Source: Spirosoma rhododendri
GTDB lineage: Bacteria; Bacteroidota; Bacteroidia; Cytophagales; Spirosomataceae
Direction of reading: 5' to 3'
Assembly (NCBI RefSeq): GCF_012849055.1
Contig: NZ_CP051677.1
Coordinates: 4,169,001-4,233,000 of the forward strand
DNA: 64,000 nucleotides
Numbering within the stretch: position 1 is the first letter of the stretch; each line of letters starts with the position of its first letter. Positions 47,316 to 56,910 of this stretch are shown here, piece after piece. A program made the translations under genes and the position numbers. The notes under the pieces are model-generated. The model was not told where the DNA came from, did no database searches, and saw only the letters and a list, made by a program, of their open reading frames with translations.

Positions 47316-48992
47316 TTAAAACGAATAACTGATTCCAGCGAGAAAGTTAAGCCCCTGCGACTGATAATACAAATAACGCTCGTAGTTCTGCCCGATGATG
47401 TTATTGATCGAAACGAAGGCCGAAATCTGCTTACCCAGGAAATAGTCAATTTTTAGGTTCGCGTCGTAGATCGGTTTTAGCGTGTAAGTCAGTCCTGATG
47501 CGAAATTTTTGTTTTGAATGCCCTCGTAATAGTACAAATCGGCGGTGACGAACAGCTTTTTATTTAACGTATACGAGTTGCTCCAAGTAGCGGCTATGCG
47601 CGGGCGCCCCCAGGCGGCTTCAAGCCGGTCGAGACCGTAGCTGAAAAACTCGCCCTTCAGCGACGAGCGAAAGCGTTCTTTCAGGGTATAGCCCAGTTGC
47701 GCCGAGATGGTCAGGACGCGCGAGACACCCCCGTCGTAAAGCACGAAGAACTTCGACGTGTCGGGCAGGCTGTTGTTGAAGGTGGCGAAGTTGCGGTATT
47801 TCGCGTACGACACTTTACCCTCGTAACCGAAGCCACCGCCGAGATCACCCTTGGAACCACCATAGATATCCAGCGACTTAACGGTGTTAACCAGCAATAC
47901 CTGCGGAGCCAGCCACTTGTTTTCCGTCAGCAGGGTACGCAGTGTATTCCGATTGATGTCGCCGTCGACGCCTGCGAAGAAGTGAACCGTGCTGACCGGA
48001 ACAAAGTCGATGTTGACGACCGGGAAAGCGCGGGTGTCGTTGATGTTCTGCCGCTGATCGGTCTGGTTGGCCACGTTGATACCCGCCGTCACGGTCAGCA
48101 AAGGCGAGGTGTATTTGAACGTCGGCTTGATACGAAACAGATTGCGGTTGTCGACAATGGACCCGTCGCTGCGCTGTGTCACGTAAGCATCGGCCGACAG
48201 CAGAGCCACCACGTTGTCGGTGATGCCGAGCGAGCTGTTGAAGTTGGTTCCCCAGTCGAATTCAGATGCGTTGAACCGGTCGCGGAGGTTGGTGATACCC
48301 GACCGCAGCGAATAGTCGATGTTGCTTTCCGACTTCGCGTTTTCGATACCCAGCCGCAGACTGACCGTGTTAAGCTGCTGCTTGATCAAGTCGGGGTTGA
48401 ACGTCGACTGTGCCGCGTACTCACGGCTGTATCCGTAGAAGTTGTAGGCATTGCGGTCGTAGCCAAGGTCGGCCTGAAGTTTAAACGCGTCGGTCAGGTA
48501 CTTTCCCGTCACCTTCACCCGCGTGTCGGCCTGGGCGGAGTTTTTACCGTCCACTGGGCCGGTACCCGACGACAGATGCCGCACCGATCCTTCGAGGGCA
48601 AGGTTTTGCAGCGTGTTCAGCCCGAAATAGCCTTCGCCCAGAAAGGAATTATAGTTACCCGCACCCAGCCGGACGTAGTTGCCGAACGCCGGTGTGTTGT
48701 CGGCCTGCCCCGTTGTGGGGGCTAGTACATTCGTCGTGATCTTTGGGTCGCCGACGGTGAGTTTACGATCGTCGAACTCGAAGGTCATTTTCCGCTGCTC
48801 CGGGGTCGGGCGAATCGACTGAATCTTGTCGAATAGCCGGGTGGCCGGTGGCAGGTCGATTTTTCGACTTTTCTCGACGGTGATTTCCTGATTGTCGACC
48901 TCGCCTTCCTTCGCCGGTTGCCGCTGCTGGGCCAGCACCGGCAACGTCAGGCACGTGGAAAGGAGGAGTATAGGGGTGGTACGCATCTGCAC
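47316..48992 (-). CDS. Outer-membrane beta-barrel protein, TonB-receptor-like
   Basis: A 558-residue protein with a signal peptide (MQMRTTPILLLSTCLTLPVL). A short periplasmic part (NQEITVEKSRKIDLPPATRL) is followed by a large barrel with repeated aromatic-ended strands and a C-terminal YLYYQSQGLNFLAGISYSF. It lacks the plug domain of a true TonB receptor. In this group it typically sits beside a large TPR protein, as here, suggesting a joint envelope function. Specific function unknown. Confidence 0.75.
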   Translation of the reverse strand: MQMRTTPILLLSTCLTLPVLAQQRQPAKEGEVDNQEITVEKSRKIDLPPATRLFDKIQSIRPTPEQRKMTFEFDDRKLTVGDPKITTNVLAPTTGQADNTPAFGNYVRLGAGNYNSFLGEGYFGLNTLQNLALEGSVRHLSSGTGPVDGKNSAQADTRVKVTGKYLTDAFKLQADLGYDRNAYNFYGYSREYAAQSTFNPDLIKQQLNTVSLRLGIENAKSESNIDYSLRSGITNLRDRFNASEFDWGTNFNSSLGITDNVVALLSADAYVTQRSDGSIVDNRNLFRIKPTFKYTSPLLTVTAGINVANQTDQRQNINDTRAFPVVNIDFVPVSTVHFFAGVDGDINRNTLRTLLTENKWLAPQVLLVNTVKSLDIYGGSKGDLGGGFGYEGKVSYAKYRNFATFNNSLPDTSKFFVLYDGGVSRVLTISAQLGYTLKERFRSSLKGEFFSYGLDRLEAAWGRPRIAATWSNSYTLNKKLFVTADLYYYEGIQNKNFASGLTYTLKPIYDANLKIDYFLGKQISAFVSINNIIGQNYERYLYYQSQGLNFLAGISYSF

Positions 48993-49006
48993 GTTTAATG
49001 TTTTTT

Positions 49007-49087
49007 GTTCAACGGTTAAGGTTGGGGGCGGAGAACATCGGAACCTCCGCTGCCAGAGTGAGACACCTTACACCTTAACCGTTGAAC
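49007..49087. repeat. 16-bp perfect inverted repeat (family E)
   Basis: GTTCAACGGTTAAGGT (49007-49022) is the reverse complement of ACCTTAACCGTTGAAC (49072-49087), with a 49-nt loop. It lies between the beta-barrel gene and the TPR gene. The arm resembles the inverted repeat at 56822-56902. Confidence 0.75.
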
Positions 49088-49096
49088 GTTGAACCA

Positions 49097-52000
49097 TTAC
49101 TTATCCAATCCGGCCAGTTTCTGTTTCGCTTCGGCGACGATGGCCTGATCGGTGGAGTTTTCGATGATGGAGTTGAGGACGGCTTTGGCCTGGGCGAGTT
49201 CGTCCTGCGCGATGTTGTTGTCGGCGACGAGGATAAACGCCTTGCCTTTCCAGTAGTCGAATTCGGCAAACTGTTCGTTGAACTTCAGCAGCGTAGCCAC
49301 CGACTCTTTGTACTTCTTCTGCCGATACAGAATGTCGCCCAGATAATACTGCGCTTCGGCCCCGTTGATGTCGGTGCCGAGTGTAATCGTTTTGTCGAAC
49401 TCGGTTTTGGCGGTGGCGTAGTCGTTTTTGGCGAACGCGACCTTGCCCAGCATGAGCTGTGCCCGGTTTTGCGCGCCCGGCACCACGTTGCCTGCGCTTA
49501 CCAGCTCGCGGGCCATCACGGCGGCTGAGTCAGCTTTGCCACCCGCGAAATACGTATCCATCAGGCCCAGTTGCGCCGTCACCTGATCGGGGCGGCTGTT
49601 GGCCTGCGTCATGATCAGGCGGTAGGCCCGAACGGCGCGGGGGTAGTTTTTCTGCTTCGATTCCAGATCGGCGACGCGCGTAGCGGCCCGGACGAAGAAG
49701 TCCGACTGCCGGTCGGTCAGCACCTGATCGTACAGTTTCAGGGCCATCGCCGGGTCGTTGGTCTGCCGGTAGGCTTCACCGAGGTAGTAGCGCGCTTCGC
49801 TGGCGTTGGGACTGGCCGGGTATTCCTGAATGTAGGTCGTCAGCGACTGAATTGCCTGCGGGTATTTCTGGCTGAAGTAAATGTTCTTCGCGTTGTCGAA
49901 CTGAACGCGCTCGACGTCCGAACTGCCCGGATTGCTTTTCTTGTACTGACCCAGCACCTGCGAAAACTCTTCGGGCCGACCCGCGTCGTTCAACGTGTTC
50001 TGAATTCCCAACAGCGCGCTCTGTGCCTGTTCCGAGTTGCCGTAATTGCTCAGAATCCGGCGGTAGTCGGCGATGGCGGGGTCGTACTGCTCGACGTTTC
50101 CGTAGGCAATCGCCCGTTTGAGCAGAGCCGCCGGAATCAGTGTGCTATTGGGTTTGTCCTGAATCAGCCGTGTGAAGCCGCGAATAGCCGCCTGATACGC
50201 GCCCTTTTCAAAATCGACGTTGGCCGTCTGGAACAGCGATTCATCGACGAAGCGGGAGTTGGGGTACTGCCGCTGCACCTGCTCGAACTGCGCTTTGGCT
50301 TCGGCGTCGCGCCCGACGTAACTCAGGATAATGGCCTTCTGGTACGACGCATAGTCTTTGTCGGGCGCGTTTTTGGCAATCGCCTGATCGTAGGACCGTA
50401 GGGCCGCGTCGTACTGTTTGGTGGCGAAGTAGGCATCGGCCAGGCGGATCGTCGCGTCGGCAACGGGCGCGGCTTCACCACCCCGGCTTACGAAATCGCG
50501 GAAGTAGGGGATAGCCCGGCTGTAGTTCTTCTGGTTGTAATAAGCGTAGCCCAGCGCGTAGAGGCTGCGGGTTGCCAGCTCGTCGTCGCCCTTGCCGATG
50601 CTGGTGTAGAGCGGAATAGCCTGATCGTACTGCTTCTGCGCCGAATACGACTCCGCTTTCCAGAATTGCGCGCCCTGTTGCAGTTTCGAGTCGACCGGGT
50701 AACGCAGTGATTTGTCGAAATTAGCGATGGCCGTTGGGTAACGTTCGGCGTTGAAGTCGCTGACGGCCTGGTTGTAGGTCAGTTGCTGATACGTCGCGTT
50801 GATCTTCGGTGTCCGGCGTTTCAGCCCTTCGATGTAGGCAATGGCCGCCGGGTAGTTGTTCGACGCGAAGTACGCCTGCCCGACCAGTTCGTTGGCTTCG
50901 TTTTCAAACTTACTATCGGGGTATTGTTTCAGAAAGCCCGTCAGTTCCTTCACCGCATCGGCCCCGTTGTTTTGGTCGAGTTGCAGCTTGGCGTGGTTGA
51001 ACCGGGCTTCTTCCTGAATCGACGGGTTGAACGACAGCCGCCCGGCCTGATCGAAGGCGTTCAGCGCGTAGGTCGGGTTCTGGGTTTGCAGATAGCTGAT
51101 GCCGAGTGTGTAGGCGGCATACTGCGCGGTGGTATCGCGCCCGCCCGCCAGCGTCTTCAACTGCGTGATGGCGTCTGGGTAGGCGTTGGTGCGGAACAGC
51201 GACTGCCCGTAGCGAAACCGAACGGCACCGGGGGCCTTTGCACCGGCCGCGTTGATGTACTGCTTGTAGTAGGGAATGGCCTTGGCAAACTGGTTCTGCT
51301 GATAGTAAACTTCGGCCGTAAACAGAGCCACTTCGCTCAGGGCCGGGCCAGTGTTCCGGCGCAGCAGCGGTTCGGTATAGGCCAGCAGTTCGTCGAATTT
51401 GCGCTGCCGGTAGTACGCCTGCGCGATCCAGTTCGGTACCTGATTCTGATACGTCGGATTCGACTCGATGCGCCGGAAGTCGGCGACCGCTTCGCTGTAG
51501 TTGCGGTTGCGGAAATTGATTACCCCGGCATAGTACGAAGCGGAAGCGGCATCGGGCGAAGCGGGATCGGTCTTGACCTGATTGAAGAGGGGCAGGGCTT
51601 TGGCCAGATCCTGCGTGTTGTAGTAGGCCACGGCCAATTGATAGCTGTAGGCCAGTTGCCGGGCACCACCGCCCTGCGCAACGGCCTTCTCCAGAAAGCT
51701 GATAGCCTTGGGGTAATCCTGCCGCGTATAATAATACGAACCCAGATCGCCGTAAAGCTGCCCGGCTTTGGGGTGTTCGCTGTGGTTCTTGACGAAGCGG
51801 TCGACCAGCACTTCGGCCCCCGGCTCATCAATGTACAGGCTCGTCAGGGCGATGTAGTATTCGGCTTCGACGGCATTCTGATCGGTAGTGTTGAGGGCCG
51901 TCTGGGTGCCATTGCCGCGTCTGGGTTCGAGGTACTGCCGGAATTCGTAGCGAGAAGCCGCGTAGTTGGCGCGCTCGAACAGTTCAAGACCGTTGCGGTA

Positions 52001-52147
52001 GTGGTAGTCGGGTTCGGCGTAACTGAGCGTACGCTGGGCCGTAGCGGGCACCAGGGTAACAGCCCCCAGCGTCAGCGACAGCAGCAACCGCCTGGCGGAA
52101 AAGCCGACCGACTGCGGGTGTTCTGATGGGGGAAGCGGATTAGGCAT
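49097..52147 (-). CDS. Large tetratricopeptide-repeat protein, exported
   Basis: A 1016-residue protein with a probable signal peptide (FSARRLLLSLTLGAVTLVPA) and then TPR units over almost its whole length, such as YYIALTSLYIDEPGAEVLVD, NYSRAIPYFRDFVSRGGEAA and YPRAVRAYRLIMTQANSRPD. The pattern of YxxAIxxF-type units fits YbgF/BamD-like envelope TPR proteins. It would be periplasmic or bound to the outer membrane and act as a scaffold. It is divergent from the M61 peptidase and followed by the beta-barrel gene. No enzymatic domain is seen. Confidence 0.88.
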   Translation of the reverse strand: MPNPLPPSEHPQSVGFSARRLLLSLTLGAVTLVPATAQRTLSYAEPDYHYRNGLELFERANYAASRYEFRQYLEPRRGNGTQTALNTTDQNAVEAEYYIALTSLYIDEPGAEVLVDRFVKNHSEHPKAGQLYGDLGSYYYTRQDYPKAISFLEKAVAQGGGARQLAYSYQLAVAYYNTQDLAKALPLFNQVKTDPASPDAASASYYAGVINFRNRNYSEAVADFRRIESNPTYQNQVPNWIAQAYYRQRKFDELLAYTEPLLRRNTGPALSEVALFTAEVYYQQNQFAKAIPYYKQYINAAGAKAPGAVRFRYGQSLFRTNAYPDAITQLKTLAGGRDTTAQYAAYTLGISYLQTQNPTYALNAFDQAGRLSFNPSIQEEARFNHAKLQLDQNNGADAVKELTGFLKQYPDSKFENEANELVGQAYFASNNYPAAIAYIEGLKRRTPKINATYQQLTYNQAVSDFNAERYPTAIANFDKSLRYPVDSKLQQGAQFWKAESYSAQKQYDQAIPLYTSIGKGDDELATRSLYALGYAYYNQKNYSRAIPYFRDFVSRGGEAAPVADATIRLADAYFATKQYDAALRSYDQAIAKNAPDKDYASYQKAIILSYVGRDAEAKAQFEQVQRQYPNSRFVDESLFQTANVDFEKGAYQAAIRGFTRLIQDKPNSTLIPAALLKRAIAYGNVEQYDPAIADYRRILSNYGNSEQAQSALLGIQNTLNDAGRPEEFSQVLGQYKKSNPGSSDVERVQFDNAKNIYFSQKYPQAIQSLTTYIQEYPASPNASEARYYLGEAYRQTNDPAMALKLYDQVLTDRQSDFFVRAATRVADLESKQKNYPRAVRAYRLIMTQANSRPDQVTAQLGLMDTYFAGGKADSAAVMARELVSAGNVVPGAQNRAQLMLGKVAFAKNDYATAKTEFDKTITLGTDINGAEAQYYLGDILYRQKKYKESVATLLKFNEQFAEFDYWKGKAFILVADNNIAQDELAQAKAVLNSIIENSTDQAIVAEAKQKLAGLDK

Positions 52148-52255
52148 AAACGAAAAACAGCGGTTGTGAAAGCCTGCGAAGCGTCGTAGTTTCGCTGACA
52201 GTTGGCAAAAATCACCCTAAATCTGGACAAAAAACGAAGGTATTCCCGTTTCCGT

Positions 52256-54112
52256 ATGAAAAAAAGCACCCGCTTTCTGTATTTACTCACTGTCTGGACA
52301 CTTTTCGGTTTCCCCCCTTTCTTCATCGACAGCCGCGCCGACGACGGGCAAACCCCGCCGGCCGTAACCCCCGCTATTACCTATCGGCTGACCATGCCGG
52401 AACCACAAACCCACTATTTTGAGGTCGAGATGACGCTGTCCGGCGCGGCCACCGCAACGGGTGCCCGCAAGAACGGTTACTACGATATCCGGATGCCCGT
52501 CTGGACGCCCGGCTCGTATCTGATTCGCGAATACGCCAAAAACGTTGAGGGCTTTACGGCCATGACGGGCGGTCAGGCGGTGCGGAGCGAGAAGATCCGC
52601 AAGAATACCTGGCGCGTCTACACCAGTGCCGATAACCTGACGATTCACTACCGTGTCTACGCTAACGAATTGACCGTGCGGACCAGCTTTGTCGACATCG
52701 ACCACGGCTACGTTACCCCGGCCGGTATGTTTATGTACCACGACGCCCTGAAGGCCCAGCCGCTGCGCGTGACGGTCGAGCCGTACAAGGAATGGAAAGC
52801 CGTTACGACCGCGCTCAAACCCGTAGCGGGGCAGGCCAATACCTTCGAGGCCCCCAACTTCGATCTGCTGGTCGATTCGCCCATCGAGATCGGCAATCAG
52901 CGGACGTTTGGCTTCACGGCCGCCAAGGTACCCCACACGGTGGCTATGTACGGTCTGACCAGCTACGACGAAAAGCGACTCGCAGCCGACTACACCCGCG
53001 TCTGTGAAACGGCCGCGTCGGTGGTGGGCGAGCATCCCTGCGAGAATTACACCTTTATCGTCCACCACATTCCGCCGGGTGGGGGCGGGCTGGAGCACCT
53101 GAACTCGACCACGCTCGAAGTGACCCGCAGTGCCTACGACACTGAAGCGAGCTACAAGCGGTTTCTGAGTCTGGTGGCGCACGAGTACTTCCACCTCTGG
53201 AACGTCAAGCGGATCCGGCCGATCGCGCTCGGACCGTTCGACTACGAAAACGAAAACTACACCCACCTGCTCTGGCTGTCGGAGGGATGCACCTCGTTCT
53301 ATCAGGAATACATCCTGCGCCGGGCGGGCTTTTACACACCCGATGCCTACCTGAGTCTGGTCGCCTACCAGATCAATCAGATCGAAAACCAGCCGGGTAC
53401 CCGCGTACAATCGGCGGCAGAGTCGAGCTGGGATGCGTGGATCAAAGGGTACCGCCCCAACGAAAACTCCGACAACAGCACCATCTCGTACTACAGCAAG
53501 GGTAGCGTGCTGGGAACCCTGCTGAACCTGGCGATTCTATCGGGCAGCAACGGCGCGCGTAACATGGACGATCTGATGCGGTACCTGTACCAGGAATACT
53601 ATAAAAAGCAGCAGCGCGGCTTCACCGACGAGGAATTCCGCCGGGCCGCCGAGCAGATCGCCGGGCGGTCGCTGGATGCGTTCTTCAACGTGGGCGTCAA
53701 CTCCGCCGAGCCGATTGACTATAATGCGTACTTCAACGCCGTGGGGCTGCAACTGGTCAATGGAGCCGGGAAAAACGGCGACGGGTTTCTGGGCGCAAGC
53801 ACGGCGGTAACGAACGGCCGGACCGTCGTGCGGGAAGTACGGCGCGGGTCGGGTGCGTACGAGGACGGACTAAACGTAGGCGATGAAATTGTGGCGATCG
53901 ATCAGGTGCGGGTCGGCGACGACCTAAACCGGCTGCTGGCGGGCCGGCCCGTGGGCGATACGTTGAACGTGCTGGTGAACCGGGCGGGGCTGCTGCGCCG
54001 GATCAACGTCACCCTGGGCGCTAATCCGCTGGTCAGCTACCGGCTCGAGCCCGTCAGCAACCCGACGGATGCGCAGAAAAGCCTGTATAGAAAATGGCTG
54101 TACATCAACTAA
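52256..54112 (+). CDS. M61-family glycyl aminopeptidase with PDZ domain
   Basis: A 618-residue secreted metallopeptidase. A signal peptide (MKKSTRFLYLLTVWTLFGFP) is followed by the M61 N-terminal domain (IRMPVWTPGSYLIREYAKNV) and the zinc-binding VAHEYFHLWNVKRIRP, with His309 and His313 as ligands. The third ligand is likely the Glu in LWLSEGCTSFYQEYILR. A C-terminal PDZ domain at about 500-600 carries VREVRRGSGAYEDGLNVGDE. The family prefers N-terminal Gly or Ala. The ATG at 52256 is preferred over an upstream ATG because it gives a signal peptide. It is divergent from the TPR gene and followed by a good terminator. Confidence 0.93.
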   Translation: MKKSTRFLYLLTVWTLFGFPPFFIDSRADDGQTPPAVTPAITYRLTMPEPQTHYFEVEMTLSGAATATGARKNGYYDIRMPVWTPGSYLIREYAKNVEGFTAMTGGQAVRSEKIRKNTWRVYTSADNLTIHYRVYANELTVRTSFVDIDHGYVTPAGMFMYHDALKAQPLRVTVEPYKEWKAVTTALKPVAGQANTFEAPNFDLLVDSPIEIGNQRTFGFTAAKVPHTVAMYGLTSYDEKRLAADYTRVCETAASVVGEHPCENYTFIVHHIPPGGGGLEHLNSTTLEVTRSAYDTEASYKRFLSLVAHEYFHLWNVKRIRPIALGPFDYENENYTHLLWLSEGCTSFYQEYILRRAGFYTPDAYLSLVAYQINQIENQPGTRVQSAAESSWDAWIKGYRPNENSDNSTISYYSKGSVLGTLLNLAILSGSNGARNMDDLMRYLYQEYYKKQQRGFTDEEFRRAAEQIAGRSLDAFFNVGVNSAEPIDYNAYFNAVGLQLVNGAGKNGDGFLGASTAVTNGRTVVREVRRGSGAYEDGLNVGDEIVAIDQVRVGDDLNRLLAGRPVGDTLNVLVNRAGLLRRINVTLGANPLVSYRLEPVSNPTDAQKSLYRKWLYIN

Positions 54113-54151
54113 ATAGCGCCGGTAAGTAAAAAATCAGTAACAATATTGAGT

Positions 54152-54193
54152 AAGCGGTATTTTACCTTTTTTAGGGTGAAATACCGCTTTTTT
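54152..54193 (+). terminator. Rho-independent terminator after the M61 peptidase
   Basis: AAGCGGTATTTTACC pairs with GGGTGAAATACCGCTT around a T-rich loop, followed by TTTTT. It lies about 40 bp after the stop. Confidence 0.85.
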
Positions 54194-54291
54194 AGTTGTA
54201 GTCGCCGAATTTGGGTGGGTTTCATACTCAATTACCGTACCATTGGCATACAACAACTGTAACTGAGTAGTTACTTTTTTTGGGAAGGCGT

Positions 54292-54299
54292 TATATTTG
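54292..54299 (+). promoter_or_regulatory. Bacteroidota -7 element of the ECF sigma gene
   Basis: TATATTTG matches TAnnTTTG and lies 32 bp before the ATG at 54331. The -33 region is T-rich without a clean TTG. Confidence 0.55.
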
Positions 54300-54330
54300 G
54301 CTAATTGCTTAGCCCTCATTCTGTACAGTT

Positions 54331-54882
54331 ATGACAAAAAATGTATTGGCTGACGAGACGCTCGTTGAACTCTATCGCGATACCCAGGCTCCCGACTGTT
54401 TTGAAATGTTGTATAATCGATACGTCGGCAAAGTGTACAATAAATGCCTGTCGATTACCCGTGATGCGGACGTAGCGGAAGACTTCACACAGGACATTTT
54501 TATCAAAGTGCTGGGCAGCATCGATACCTTTCAGCATCGGTCCCGCTTTTCGACCTGGCTGTACGCCATTTCGCACCACTATTGCCTGGACCAGCTCCGG
54601 ATCGGTAAACGAATGGTACGGGAAGATGTGTCGGAGGAGGAACTGGCGCAGCTGCCGGATGCCGACCGTCAGGATATGCTCGAAGAGCGACTCAGCGATC
54701 TGGCCCGGCTGGCCGAAGAAATTCCCCAGTCAGAAATTCACCTGCTCCAGCTCAAATACGAACACAACCTCTCGATCAAGGAAATTGCCCAGCAGTGTGG
54801 GCTGTCGGAGAGTGCCGTTAAGATGCGGCTGAAGCGCACCCGCGACCGCCTGTACGACCGGTACATGCAGCTGAATGCCTGA
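54331..54882 (+). CDS. ECF-type RNA polymerase sigma factor (sigma-24/RpoE-like)
   Basis: A 183-residue alternative sigma factor. Region 2 is CFEMLYNRYVGKVYNKCLSI, DVAEDFTQDIFIKVLGSID and FSTWLYAISHHYCLDQLRIG. Region 4 is LLQLKYEHNLSIKEIAQQCG then LSESAVKMRLKRTRDRLYDR. No anti-sigma gene is next to it, so control is unclear; it may act constitutively or through a distant partner, as in many Bacteroidota. Its stop lies 39 bp before the start of the acyl-CoA dehydrogenase gene. Confidence 0.93.
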   Translation: MTKNVLADETLVELYRDTQAPDCFEMLYNRYVGKVYNKCLSITRDADVAEDFTQDIFIKVLGSIDTFQHRSRFSTWLYAISHHYCLDQLRIGKRMVREDVSEEELAQLPDADRQDMLEERLSDLARLAEEIPQSEIHLLQLKYEHNLSIKEIAQQCGLSESAVKMRLKRTRDRLYDRYMQLNA

Positions 54883-54921
54883 TTGCCCAAACAATCGGCC
54901 GGATTCGGGTCTTATAGAGGT

Positions 54922-56090
54922 ATGAACCTACCTCTTCCATCTAGTATAGATACTACGTTACCAGGTACGGATGCCTTCGACGCACTTGTCGACCGGATTG
55001 CTGCGGCTGCCCCCGATACCGACGCCGAGGGTTGCTTCCCCACTGACGCGTTCCAATGGCTGACCGACGCGGGTCTGCTGGCTGTTACGCTGCCCGGCGA
55101 GCCGCTCGATTTTCAGCGGGGCCAAACCGCCCGGCTGCTTACGTTGCTCAGCCGTATTGGGTCGGCTAATCTGGCGGTGGGTCGGGTCTACGAAGGCCAC
55201 ATCAACGCACTCTACCTCATTCACCTGTATGCTACTCCCGACCAACGGCAACGCTGGTATGCCGATGTGCGCGAGGGGGGCATCTGTTCAGCGTTTGGAA
55301 TACGCAGGCACAGGACGGCATTCGCATCGAGCCGATCGACGAGGAGTCATACCGGCTTAGTGGATCCAAAACGTTTTGTTCGGGTGCTGGCTGGATACAG
55401 CGGCCATTGATAACGGGCGAGCTAAGCGGACCCCGCGTGGACTCGCCACGCAGGGGCTGGCAGATGGTTGTCGTACCGACGGAACGAGTCCAGCCGATTC
55501 CGGTCGATGATCGGTTCTGGCAACCGCTAGGCATGCGGGCGTCGGCCAGTTTCAAACTTGATTTTACGGACGTAACGGTGCAGCACGACGATCTGCTGGG
55601 TGAACCTAACCGGTACTTCGAGCAGCCGTATTTCAGTGGGGGCGCTATTCGATTCGCGGCCGTGCAACTGGGTGGGGCCAGCGCCCTGTTCGACGCCACC
55701 CGCCGGTTTCTGGCTGATATGCACCGCCTTGACGATGTACTCCAGCAAACCCGGCTGGCCGAACTAGCTTACCTGATCGAGTCGGGGAATCAGTGGCTGC
55801 GTAGTGCGGGCGACAAAACGGATCAGTGGCTGGCCGATCAGACCGACCCGGCAACGATTGTGGCGTATGCCAATATGACCCGCACGGCCATTGAAGCCAT
55901 TTGCTTGCAGGTTATGCCGCTTTGCGAACGTTGCGTTGGCGCGCGCGGCTTGCTGCGACCGCACCCGTTCGAGCGGATTCACCGCGACCTGACCATGTAC
56001 CTTCGTCAGCCCGCCCCCGACGCGACGCTCGTCGATATTGGCCGGTATGTATTAACAAACCCCACCGCTGCGCATGCACTCTGGACCTGA
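54922..56090 (+). pseudogene. Acyl-CoA dehydrogenase-like protein, interrupted by a one-base frameshift
   Basis: The frame from ATG at 54922 (MNLPLPSSIDTTLPGTDAFD) reaches YADVREGG, then goes out of frame in a run of six Gs (55275-55280). Adding one G continues as HLFSVWNTQAQDGIRIEPID, then YRLSGSKTFCSGAGWIQRPL to the stop at 56090, giving about 390 residues. SGSKTFCSGAG and the C-terminal helical half (AVQLGGASALFDATRRFLAD, CVGARGLLRPHPFERIHRDL) match the acyl-CoA dehydrogenase fold with FAD. The family oxidises acyl-CoA at the alpha-beta bond; here the substrate is unknown. It starts the four-gene set with the deacetylase, methyltransferase and glycosyltransferase. Confidence 0.82.
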
Positions 56091-56817
56091 AAAAGCCCGC
56101 GCCCTCGACCAACGGGCGATTATCTTGGACGATGTGCAGTCTTTGGGGAGTATGCTGATCCTGGCCCCGCACCCCGATGATGAGTCGCTGGGTTGTGGCG
56201 GAACGATTATCCGGCTCCGGCAGGCGGGGTTGCCCGTGTACGTTGTGTTTGTAAGCGACGGCAGTATGTCGCACCCGAACTCCCCGACGTATCCGGCCGG
56301 GCGATTACGCGACCTGCGCGAAACCGAAGCCCGCGAAGCACTGAGCCGGCTGGGCGTCTCCGCCGATGCCTGCACGTTTATGCGGCTGCCGGATACCGCT
56401 GTTCCGTTTCCTGACCAACAGGGCTTTGCCGAGGCAGTAGCTACGCTGGTGGGTCTGATCGAAGCGGTACACCCGGCAACGATTCTGGTGCCCTGGGAGC
56501 GCGACCCACACCGCGACCATCGCGCAACCTGGCAACTGCTACAGACCGCCCGCACGCACCTGACAATGCCTACCCGCGTACTGGAGTACTTAATCTGGCT
56601 CTGGGAACTCGGCAGGCCCGACGACATGCCCCGCCCCGACGAACGGCGTGTTTGGAAAGTACCCATCGATACTGTCATTGACCAGCGCAACCGGGCTATT
56701 GCCGCCCACGCGTCGCAGGTTACCCGCCTGATCGACGACGACCCCACGGCCTTCTACCTGTCTCCCGAATTGCTTACCCACTTCGAGCGGCCGTACGAGT
56801 TATTTCTGGAGGTTTAG
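56074..56817 (+). CDS. PIG-L/LmbE-family N-acetylglucosaminyl-type deacetylase
   Basis: A 247-residue zinc-dependent deacetylase. The signature is LILAPHPDDESLGCGG, with His33, Asp35, Asp36 and Glu37 in the metal/catalytic positions, then WERDPHRDHRAT carrying the third metal His. The family removes acetyl groups from GlcNAc-type sugars (MshB, BshB, PIG-L). It overlaps the dehydrogenase end by 17 bp and precedes a NodS-like methyltransferase. With the GT2 this resembles a pathway that builds and edits an amino-sugar conjugate. Substrate unknown. Confidence 0.88.
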   Translation: MHSGPEKARALDQRAIILDDVQSLGSMLILAPHPDDESLGCGGTIIRLRQAGLPVYVVFVSDGSMSHPNSPTYPAGRLRDLRETEAREALSRLGVSADACTFMRLPDTAVPFPDQQGFAEAVATLVGLIEAVHPATILVPWERDPHRDHRATWQLLQTARTHLTMPTRVLEYLIWLWELGRPDDMPRPDERRVWKVPIDTVIDQRNRAIAAHASQVTRLIDDDPTAFYLSPELLTHFERPYELFLEV

Positions 56818-56821
56818 GGGT

Positions 56822-56902
56822 CAAGGTTTAACGTTTAAGGTTCGACGTTAGCCGAATACCCGCTCTAACCCTGAACCTCAAACGCTAAACCTTGAACCAC
56901 AA
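56822..56902. repeat. Imperfect 22-bp inverted repeat (family E)
   Basis: CAAGGTTTAACGTTTAAGGTTC (arm at 56822) is the reverse complement of the arm at 56873-56894 apart from two positions. Those two changes could pair as G-U in RNA on the minus strand. It fills the gap between the deacetylase and the methyltransferase. Confidence 0.6.
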
Positions 56903-56910
56903 ACTACCTT

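Noticed and set aside
47316..48992. Calling this a full TonB-dependent receptor
   Set aside because: No plug domain is visible in the 558 residues, so only a receptor-like barrel is claimed.
50783..52126. Plus-strand open frame of 447 codons
   Set aside because: Antisense to the TPR gene, Val/Gly/Arg-biased composition, no motif; a codon-bias shadow.
54134..54319. Short minus-strand frame of 61 codons near the ECF sigma promoter
   Set aside because: It covers the terminator of the M61 gene and has no plausible start context or homology.
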